Source of the DNA: JAJDGF01 sp031549325
Lineage (GTDB): Bacteria; Bacillota; Clostridia; Christensenellales; Aristaeellaceae
Assembly (NCBI GenBank): GCA_031549325.1
Contig: JAVBQA010000085.1
Span: 1-21,762 of the forward strand
DNA length: 21,762 bases
Direction of reading: 5' to 3'
Positions 13,758-19,844 of the stretch are shown in pieces (position 1 is the stretch's first letter; each line of letters opens with the position of its first letter). The notes below the pieces were generated by a model. The model was given only the letters and a program-made list of their open reading frames with translations. It did not search any database and was not told the origin of the DNA. The position numbers and the translations under genes were made by a program.

Positions 13758-14846
13758 TCATTCCTTCCCCGCGTCGCCGTCCGCCGCCTCGCGGGCCGGC
13801 GGCTCCATGTCCCGCGCATCGTAGACATCGGCTTCGGTGATGGTCATCAGGTCGTCCTTTGTCACCTCGGGCAGCAGGGCCAGCCGGTTGTTCTGCGCGG
13901 TCAGCACCTTCTCGAAGATGTTGCGCACGCCGCGCGCGTTGCCAAACGTGACGCCGTTCACGTTCTCGGCCTGGATGAACGCCTTCACGGCGTCCGACGC
14001 GTGCGCGTCCAGCTGATAGCAGCCCTTCTTGCACTGCATCTGGAAGATCTCCAGCATCTCCGGGATGGTGTAATCCTTGAAGTGCAGGTAGCGGTTGAAG
14101 CGCGACTCAAGCCCGGGGTTGCTGTGGATGAAGGCGTCCATCAGCGCGTCATACCCAGCCACGATCACGATCAGGTCGTCCCTGTTGTCCTCCATGGCCT
14201 TGAGCAGCGTGTCGATGGCTTCCTGCCCGAAGTCGTTCTCAGAGCCGCCGTTGAGCGCGTAGGCCTCGTCGATGAACAGCACGCCGCCCAGCGCTTTTTT
14301 GACCGCCTCGCTGGTCTTGATGGCGGTCTGCCCCACGTAGCCCGCCACCAGGCCGGACCGGTCCACCTCGACCAGCTGGCCCTGCGAAAGGATCTCGAGG
14401 CACTTATAGATGCGCGCCATCAGCCGCGCCACCATGGTCTTGCCGGTGCCCGGGTTGCCGGTGAACACCATGTGCAGCGACATGTCCAGCGTGGGCAGCC
14501 CGTGCTGCTTGCGAAGCTTGTACACCGTGACCATGTTGATCAGGCTGTTGACCTCTTGCTTGATGTTTGAAAGGCCGATGTAGCCGTCCAGCTCGGCCCG
14601 GAGGTCGTCAATGGACTCGGGCGGCTTCTGCTCGGCCGCTTGCTCGGCTTGCGCGGGCGGGGCTTCCCGGGCGGCTTCCCCCGCGGGTTTGTCCGCGGGT
14701 TCCCCGGCGCCCGGCCGCTCGCCGCCCGGCATCACCGGGTTGCGGGCCGCGCCCCAGAAGTCGTCGCTGACCCGGCGCATGTTGTTCTCGGTCATGGTGC
14801 GGATGACATCCAGCTGCTGGAAAATGATCTTATCCTTGGAATCCAT
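13758..14846 (-). CDS. CbbX/SpoVK-type AAA ATPase
   Basis: The protein has 362 residues. The start ATG 14846 (MDSKDKIIFQQ) has AAGGAG 7 nt upstream; the longer frame start at 14876 does not. Residues 1-36 are polar and helical, and residues 37-77 are a Pro/Ala/Glu-rich linker. The AAA module occupies 80-345: ELDGYIGLSNIKQEV, Walker A GNPGTGKT (130-137), the pore-loop candidate GYVGQTA, Walker B LFIDEAY (190-196) and the arginine finger in NPGLESRF (243-250). This is the CbxX/CfqX family, which includes Rubisco activase CbbX and sporulation protein SpoVK. No Rubisco is present, so a SpoVK-like remodelling ATPase is the better analogy. The substrate is unknown. It is the first gene of its unit, with a strong promoter. 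Confidence 0.85.
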   Translation of the reverse strand: MDSKDKIIFQQLDVIRTMTENNMRRVSDDFWGAARNPVMPGGERPGAGEPADKPAGEAAREAPPAQAEQAAEQKPPESIDDLRAELDGYIGLSNIKQEVNSLINMVTVYKLRKQHGLPTLDMSLHMVFTGNPGTGKTMVARLMARIYKCLEILSQGQLVEVDRSGLVAGYVGQTAIKTSEAVKKALGGVLFIDEAYALNGGSENDFGQEAIDTLLKAMEDNRDDLIVIVAGYDALMDAFIHSNPGLESRFNRYLHFKDYTIPEMLEIFQMQCKKGCYQLDAHASDAVKAFIQAENVNGVTFGNARGVRNIFEKVLTAQNNRLALLPEVTKDDLMTITEADVYDARDMEPPAREAADGDAGKE

Positions 14847-14884
14847 CTGGCTGCTCCTTACAAAAAGTATCGCCACAACATCTT

Positions 14885-14913
14885 ATTATCCCACTATATC
14901 CTGAGGGTGTCAA
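14885..14913 (-). promoter_or_regulatory. Strong sigma-A promoter of the AAA-DUF1846-rpiB unit
   Basis: On the minus strand TTGACA (complement of 14908-14913), a 17-bp spacer and GATAAT (complement of 14885-14890) lie 39 bp upstream of the AAA start. The promoter begins 15 bp after the prs terminator stem, so the two units are sharply separated. Confidence 0.85.
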
Positions 14914-14927
14914 TCAGCAAACAAGCA

Positions 14928-14955
14928 AAATGCCCGATCGGATGATCGGGCATTT
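14928..14955 (-). terminator. prs intrinsic terminator
   Basis: AAATGCCCGATC (14928-14939) and GATCGGGCATTT (14944-14955) form a perfect 12-bp stem with a 4-nt loop. On the minus strand it ends in TTTTGCTTG. It lies 10 bp after the prs stop codon. Confidence 0.85.
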
Positions 14956-14965
14956 CGACGAAAAG

Positions 14966-15967
14966 TTACTCGACCTGCGCCAGGTCGATGCCCGCCTGCA
15001 CGATGTCTTCCGGCAGCGCGGTGAACATGGTGTTGATGGACTGGCTGTTGTGGTAGCGGATGATGGTCTCGGCGAACATGGGGGCCACCGAGACGGTCTT
15101 GAACTTGGGGTGCCCGACGATGTTGGGGTTGACGATGGTGTCGGTCGAGACGACCTCGTCGATCGGGCTGTCCTCGATCAGCTTCACGCCCTGGGGGGAG
15201 ATGATGTTGTGGCTGAGCAGCGCCTTGATGTGCTGGCAGCCGTTGCGCTTCAGCGCGTGCGCCAGGTTGACCAGCGTGCCGCCCGAGGTGGAGAAGTCGT
15301 CCACGATCAGCGCGTTCTTGCCGTCCACGTCGCCCAGCACCTCCAGCACCTGCGCGTTCTCGCTGTGGTCGACGCGCTGCTTGTCGCCGATGGCGATGGG
15401 CAGGTCCAGCCACGCGCCGAACTTGCGCGCCTGCTTGGCGTAGCCCGAGTCGGGCGAGACGATGACCGAGTTGGTGGTGTCGAAGCTGCGCTTGATGTAC
15501 TCGCACAGCATGGGCATGGCGTACAGGTGGTCCGTCGGCTTCTTGAAGAATCCCTGCACCTGGGGGGAATGCAGGTCCATCGTGATGAAGCGGTCGCAGC
15601 CCGCCAGCTCCATGCTCTCGGCGCACACGCGGGCGCGGATGGACACGCGGGGCTCGTCCTTCTTGTCGCCCTTGGCGTAGCCAAAGTACGGCATGACCAG
15701 GGTGACCGACAGCGCGTTGCTGCGCTTGAGCGCGTCCACGAAGAACAGGATCTCCACGAACTCATCGTTGGGCTGCATGGCGATGGGCTGCACCAGATAC
15801 ACGTTGCGGTCGCGCACCGAGTCGTTCACGCGCACGAATGTGTTGCCGTCTGAAAAACGGATCACCTGGCTGCTGCCCAGCTTGCGGTTCATGTAGCGGC
15901 ACATCCGCTCCGCAAACACCCCGCCACCGCTGCCCGCGAATATGGCGATGTTAGAATCCTCGAACAA
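14966..15967 (-). CDS. prs: Ribose-phosphate pyrophosphokinase (PRPP synthetase), atypical PRPP loop
   Basis: The protein has 333 residues. The start is TTG 15967, with AAGGAG upstream; a nearby GTG is out of frame. It makes PRPP from ribose-5-phosphate and ATP for nucleotide, His and Trp synthesis. Two-lobe PRPP synthetase features are present: FSDGNTFVRVNDSVRDRNVYLVQ (from residue 38), PYFGYAKGDKKDEPR (93-107, in place of the usual YARQDRK loop), ITMDLHSPQVQGFF (128-141) and the PRPP loop IVDDFSTSGGT (221-231). The usual bacterial loop is VDDMIDTGGT; here the second acidic residue is replaced by T, closer to the DDxxST versions of some archaeal enzymes. This suggests a divergent subclass or paralogue. 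A possible extended -10 (TGGTATAAA, complement of 16004-16012) lies upstream. Confidence 0.85.
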   Translation of the reverse strand: MFEDSNIAIFAGSGGGVFAERMCRYMNRKLGSSQVIRFSDGNTFVRVNDSVRDRNVYLVQPIAMQPNDEFVEILFFVDALKRSNALSVTLVMPYFGYAKGDKKDEPRVSIRARVCAESMELAGCDRFITMDLHSPQVQGFFKKPTDHLYAMPMLCEYIKRSFDTTNSVIVSPDSGYAKQARKFGAWLDLPIAIGDKQRVDHSENAQVLEVLGDVDGKNALIVDDFSTSGGTLVNLAHALKRNGCQHIKALLSHNIISPQGVKLIEDSPIDEVVSTDTIVNPNIVGHPKFKTVSVAPMFAETIIRYHNSQSINTMFTALPEDIVQAGIDLAQVE

Positions 15968-16050
15968 GTTCCCCCACGCTCCTTCTCAAACCCTTAGTAT
16001 CAGTTTATACCAACTTGAATGGCGCAATGCGCGATCAACGGTGGATCATT

Positions 16051-16078
16051 CACAATTCACAATGCACAATTCACAATG
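16051..16078. repeat. Tandem 14-bp direct repeat upstream of prs
   Basis: CACAATTCACAATG occurs twice without a gap (16051-16064 and 16065-16078), each itself built from the unit CACAAT. It follows a GCGCA-A-TGCGC palindrome (16023-16033). A single related ATTCACAATGCGCGC lies at 12138-12152, suggesting a dispersed intergenic element. On the minus strand it lies between the VanW-domain gene and prs. The rest of that gap (16079-16142) holds GC-rich inverted repeats without a T-run. Confidence 0.65.
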
Positions 16079-16142
16079 GAGGATGGTTTGGCGCCTGGGC
16101 GCGGCCTGATTCCGGCGGCCGCCCAACCGCGCCGGGCATTCG

Positions 16143-17609
16143 TCAGGGCGAATACACCCAGCAGGTGGGCTGCAATGGGTTGTAGGAGTCGTTGGACAGG
16201 CAGAACGGCTGATAGTCGGGGTCGTCGGTCAGCTCGCCGGTCTCCCAGTCGTAGTAATACACCCAGCCCTGGCTGCGCCAGCCGTTCTTGCCCGGATGAT
16301 CCGGATCGGGCACCACGTCGCCCGGGTTGATCGCGTACAGGCGCTTTTTGTCGGGCTTTTTGATGTAGCCCTTGGGGGGGATGTCCACCTCGATGTTGAC
16401 GCTGCGGAACTCGATCTTGTAGGGCGGCTTCTTGCCGAAGATCTTGACCGTGGCGTTGCTGTAGTCCACGTTGGTGTAGATGTAGAACGGGTAGTCGGTG
16501 TTGTTGGTGAACACCAGGTCCTTGTTGCCCGCGTCGGACACGGTGGCGTCCAGGCTGGGTTTTATGTAGCCCACGGTCATCTGGTGCTGCTCGCGCCGGT
16601 CGATGGTGATGCCCGCGCGCACCAGCGCGCCGTACAGCGTGGTAGACGCCTGGCAGGTGCCGCCGCCGATGCCGTCGACCACGCCGCCGTCCAGGAATTC
16701 CTGGGCCGGGAAGAACCCGTTGGCCTTGGTGCGCTTGCCCACGATCTTGTTGAAGGAATAGGTCGAGTGGGGCCTGACCTCGAAGGCGTCAAACGCGCCC
16801 AGCGCGCGCCGGATGTTTCTGATGCGGTCGTCGTTGCTGCCCTTGGTGCTGGTCTTGCAGCTGCTGACCTGGTTGGTGGTGCACTCGAGCATCTGCTCGG
16901 TGCTGTATTGGGGATGCCACACCTCGGGCACGATCTGGATGTTCGGGGTTGTTCCCTGCTGCAGCGCGTTCACGATCTGCTCCTTCAGCACGGCCGTGTT
17001 GACCTGCATGCCATCCTGGGATTGCTGGGTGATCTTCATGCTCTCGTACTTGTCCACCGTCACCACGGCGTCGACATACGGCGTGTCGACCTCCGCCTTG
17101 ATCTGGGCCAGGAACTCGTCCAGCAGCGCCTCGTTGTAGCTCAGCTGGGTGTTGACGACGAACGGGTCCTTTTTCAGGTATTCAGCGTCCGAACGGGCCT
17201 GCTTCGCGCCGCCCAAATGGCCAAAACCCCAGGCGCGGGACATGTCGTGGTCGGTGTTCATCTCGGCCTGCAGCGCCGCCGGGGTGATGGGCCAGCTGCG
17301 ATCCTTGTAATACAGGGTAATCGGGGTGTTCAGGCGCTGCTCCACGGTCGCGGCCATGACCTGAAAGCCCTGGTCGTACGTCATGCCGGCCATGTCCACG
17401 CCGTTCACGGTGATGTTGTTCAGGAACACGTCGCCCTTCATCAGCGTCTGGGTGGTGTCCCCCCGGTAAAACCGGATGCCCACCACGATGGCCGCGACAA
17501 TGCCGCCCACAACCAGCGCCATCTTCAACAAATCGAAGAAGCCGTTGCGCGCGATGGCGGCACGATTCTTTTTGGTCTTGCGCCGGTTTCCGGTCTGTGC
17601 TACGGACAT
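16143..17609 (-). CDS. VanW-domain membrane protein with PG_binding_4-like region
   Basis: The protein has 488 residues from ATG 17609 (MSVAQTGNRR), with GCAGGAGG just upstream. The N-terminus is basic, followed by one membrane helix (about residues 24-46), so the bulk faces the outside. Residues 55-240 resemble the peptidoglycan-binding type 4 region that often precedes VanW (NNITVNGVDMAGMTYDQGFQVM). Residues about 265-390 are the VanW domain: RPHSTYSFNKIVGKRTKANGF, FLDGGVVDGIGGGTCQASTTLYGAL and LVFTNNTDYPFYI. The C-terminal 90 residues are Pro/Tyr/Asp-rich, without a named domain. The role is presumably in cell-wall metabolism. Despite the name there is no vancomycin-resistance operon here and no resistance is implied. 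Confidence 0.9.
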   Translation of the reverse strand: MSVAQTGNRRKTKKNRAAIARNGFFDLLKMALVVGGIVAAIVVGIRFYRGDTTQTLMKGDVFLNNITVNGVDMAGMTYDQGFQVMAATVEQRLNTPITLYYKDRSWPITPAALQAEMNTDHDMSRAWGFGHLGGAKQARSDAEYLKKDPFVVNTQLSYNEALLDEFLAQIKAEVDTPYVDAVVTVDKYESMKITQQSQDGMQVNTAVLKEQIVNALQQGTTPNIQIVPEVWHPQYSTEQMLECTTNQVSSCKTSTKGSNDDRIRNIRRALGAFDAFEVRPHSTYSFNKIVGKRTKANGFFPAQEFLDGGVVDGIGGGTCQASTTLYGALVRAGITIDRREQHQMTVGYIKPSLDATVSDAGNKDLVFTNNTDYPFYIYTNVDYSNATVKIFGKKPPYKIEFRSVNIEVDIPPKGYIKKPDKKRLYAINPGDVVPDPDHPGKNGWRSQGWVYYYDWETGELTDDPDYQPFCLSNDSYNPLQPTCWVYSP

Positions 17610-17655
17610 GCTTTCCTCCTGCACGTTCGAGCGGGTCAACCCGCACCTGTTCATC

Positions 17656-17685
17656 AGTATACCATACAAATGGTTAGTGCATCAA
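17656..17685 (-). promoter_or_regulatory. Probable promoter of the VanW-domain gene
   Basis: On the minus strand TTGATG (complement of 17680-17685), an 18-bp spacer and TATACT (complement of 17656-17661) preceded by TGG make an extended -10 promoter. The -35 box lies inside the 3' end of the PHP gene. Confidence 0.55.
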
Positions 17686-18510
17686 ACCGATTGTGTTGAT
17701 TAACGTTAAAAAATCCGTGTCTTTTTGCGGCCATTTCGCCAAGCCGTCCCCGGGCTGCAGCGGGCCGGGAAGCCCGTGGTAGTCGCTGCCCCCGGTCACC
17801 AGCAGCCCGCGCGACCGCGCCAGGCCGTCCAGCGCGCGCACCTGCCGGGGGGTGTGGCGGGGGTGATGCACCTCGACGCCCATCAGCCCGTGCTCCATCA
17901 GCGCGCTCACGCGCGCGGGCAGCAGCCGCTCGTCGGCCGGGATGATGCCCGGATGCGCCAGCACCGGCGCGCCGCCCGCCTCGCGGATGCGCCGGATGGC
18001 CTCGGCCGTGGTCAGCTTTTCCCGCGCAACATAGCCCGGCCGCCCGGGTTTCAGGTAGCGCGCGAACGCCTGGTTGATGCTGGACGCGCACCCCTTCTCC
18101 ACCAGCGCGCGCGCCAGATGCACCCGGCCCGGCGCCGCGCCCGGCTCGATGGGCAGCTCGTCGTATCCGATCTGAACGCCCATCCGGCCGAGCTTCCCGA
18201 GCATTTGGCGCAGCCGCGCCTCGCGCCCCTGGCGAAGCTCGGTCAGCCGCTGCTGCAGCGCCTCAGGCACGGCGGCAAAGTACCCCAGCACGTGGATCTC
18301 GGGCGCGTCCCCGGTGCTCAGCTCCACGCCCGGAACCAGCAGCAGCCCCAGCTCGCCGGCCGCTTTTTGCGCCCCGGCCAGCGCCCCCAGCGTGTCGTGG
18401 TCGGTGATGGCAAACGCCTCGAACGCGCGCCCGGCCAGCAGGCGCACCAGCGCTTCCGGCGAAAGCATTCCGTCCGAGGCGGTCGTATGCAGATGTAAAT
18501 CCAGCGTCAC
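17674..18510 (-). CDS. PHP-domain metal-dependent phosphoesterase
   Basis: The protein has 278 residues and starts at GTG 18510, which overlaps the stop codon of the preceding aminotransferase gene (GTGA), so translation is probably coupled. PHP motifs are clear: DLHLHTTASDG (residues 4-14), ITDHDTLGAL (about 35-44), VPGVELS (about 59-65), APVLAHPG and TGGSDYHG near the C-terminus. These give the trinuclear metal site of the YciV/TrpH-type family. Characterised relatives degrade 3',5'-nucleoside bisphosphates or short RNA ends; the substrate here is unproven. The length (about 280) is typical. The gene shares a transcript with the aminotransferase. Confidence 0.88.
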   Translation of the reverse strand: MTLDLHLHTTASDGMLSPEALVRLLAGRAFEAFAITDHDTLGALAGAQKAAGELGLLLVPGVELSTGDAPEIHVLGYFAAVPEALQQRLTELRQGREARLRQMLGKLGRMGVQIGYDELPIEPGAAPGRVHLARALVEKGCASSINQAFARYLKPGRPGYVAREKLTTAEAIRRIREAGGAPVLAHPGIIPADERLLPARVSALMEHGLMGVEVHHPRHTPRQVRALDGLARSRGLLVTGGSDYHGLPGPLQPGDGLAKWPQKDTDFLTLINTIGLMH

Positions 18511-19685
18511 AGCCTAGCGTCCATGATCAGACCGCTCTCCCCTATCCGACGCACGGCCTCCCGGATTCGTTCCACATTTTGGACCAATCCGAAGCGCACA
18601 TGCCCCTCGCCCAGCGCGCCGAAGCTGACGCCGGGGATCACGATTACCCCGGTTCGCTCCATCAGGAGCATCGCGAAGTCCAGCGAGTTTTTGTAGCCCT
18701 GGGGCAGCCGCGCCCAGGCGAACATGGTGGCCAGCGGCTTGTCGATCTCCCAGCCTATGCTCATCAGCCCCTCGTAGAGCGCGTCGCGCCGCTGCTCATA
18801 GACCTCGCGCGTGCGCTCGACCACGTCCTGCGGGCCGTTCAGCGCGGCCTCGGCGGCCATCTGGATGGGCAGGAAGGTGCCAAAGTCGATGTGGCTCTTG
18901 ATGAGCCTGAGCTTGCCCACCAGCTCGTGGTTGCCCAGCGCGAACCCCACCCGGCAGCCGGGCATGGAGTAGGTTTTCGAGAGCGAGTTGAACTCGACCC
19001 CCACGTCCATCGCGCCCGGGACTGACAGGAAGCTGCCCGCGCGCAGGCCGTCGAAGGTGAGCTCGCAGTAGGCGTTGTCGTGCAGCACGGCGACGTCGTA
19101 TTTCTTCGCGAAGGCCACCAGTCGCTCGTAAAACGAGCGGGGCGCGATGGCGGTGACCGGGTTGTTCGGATAGGAGGTGATGATCAGCCGCGCCTTCCTC
19201 GCCACATGCTCCGGGATGGCGTCAAGATCCATGATGTAGCCGTTCTCGCGGCGCTGGGGCACGCGATGGATCTCGGCCCCCGCCAGGTACGGCCCCATCA
19301 TGAAGATCGGGTAGCCCGGGTCGGGCGCCAGCACCGTGTCCCCCGGATCGATGACCGAAAGCGCCAGGTGCGCCAGCCCGTCCTGGCTGCCCAGCAGCGC
19401 GGTGATCTCCGTCTCGGGGTCGAGCGAAACGTCAAACCGCCGCCGGTACCAGGCCGCCGCCGCCTCGAGCAGCTGGGGCCTGTCCTTGATGGCGTACACC
19501 CAGTTCGCCGGATCGGCCGCCGCCGCCGTCATCGCCTCGATGATGTGGGGCGCGGGCGGCAGGTCGGGCGTGCCCGTGCTCAGGTCGATCACGTCCACCC
19601 CCCGCGCCTGCAGCCGCAGCTTGTTGTCGGACATCAGGGTGAACACGCCCGAGGCGTGCGCGTCCAGCTTTTTCGACAGATTCAT
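18507..19685 (-). CDS. Class I/II PLP-dependent aminotransferase
   Basis: The protein has 392 residues. ATG 19685 (MNLSKKLDAHASGVF) has AAAGGAGG about 10 nt upstream; the longer frame to 19841 merely crosses the hairpin repeat. Fold-type I features are DLSTGTPDLPPAPHIIEAM (substrate-binding N-terminus), SYPNNPVTAIA, HDNAYCELTF and the PLP lysine K237 in SLSKTYSMPGCRVGF. The overall pattern is that of aspartate/LL-diaminopimelate-type aminotransferases (AAT_I superfamily), but substrate cannot be fixed from sequence alone. No lysine, Asp or Met biosynthesis genes are adjacent. It is coupled to the PHP gene by a 4-bp overlap. Confidence 0.88.
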   Translation of the reverse strand: MNLSKKLDAHASGVFTLMSDNKLRLQARGVDVIDLSTGTPDLPPAPHIIEAMTAAAADPANWVYAIKDRPQLLEAAAAWYRRRFDVSLDPETEITALLGSQDGLAHLALSVIDPGDTVLAPDPGYPIFMMGPYLAGAEIHRVPQRRENGYIMDLDAIPEHVARKARLIITSYPNNPVTAIAPRSFYERLVAFAKKYDVAVLHDNAYCELTFDGLRAGSFLSVPGAMDVGVEFNSLSKTYSMPGCRVGFALGNHELVGKLRLIKSHIDFGTFLPIQMAAEAALNGPQDVVERTREVYEQRRDALYEGLMSIGWEIDKPLATMFAWARLPQGYKNSLDFAMLLMERTGVIVIPGVSFGALGEGHVRFGLVQNVERIREAVRRIGESGLIMDARL

Positions 19686-19712
19686 GGGGGCTTGGCCTCC
19701 TTTAAAAACGAT

Positions 19713-19835
19713 GCGAGGCCCCGCCTCGCGCTCCGCCAGGGACATCGTCCCTGGACCCACCGCGGGCGCGCGTTGCGCGCCCGGGATGGGGTCTGGGGAA
19801 ACTCTCCCCAGCGGGGTGCAGGGGCGGAGCCCCTG
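19713..19835. repeat. Array of five consecutive perfect hairpins
   Basis: Five perfect stems lie head to tail. GCGAGGC/GCCTCGC (19713-19729, loop 3). CCAGGGAC/GTCCCTGG (19736-19754, loop 3). CGGGCGCGC/GCGCGCCCG (19763-19783, loop 3). CTGGGGA/TCCCCAG (19793-19811, loop 5). CAGGGGC/GCCCCTG (19819-19835, loop 3). There is no T-run on the minus strand, so this is not a standard terminator. It fills the gap between ftsH and the aminotransferase gene and resembles mobile intergenic REP-like cassettes. Confidence 0.8.
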
Positions 19836-19844
19836 TGACATTCG

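Noticed and set aside
16143..17609. Vancomycin-resistance determinant (VanW name)
   Set aside because: VanW-domain proteins are widespread envelope proteins in Clostridia. No vanH/A/X ligase genes or two-component system are present.
16296..17699. 467-codon plus-strand open frame opposite the VanW-domain gene
   Set aside because: Antisense shadow with His/Val/Gly bias and no ribosome binding site.
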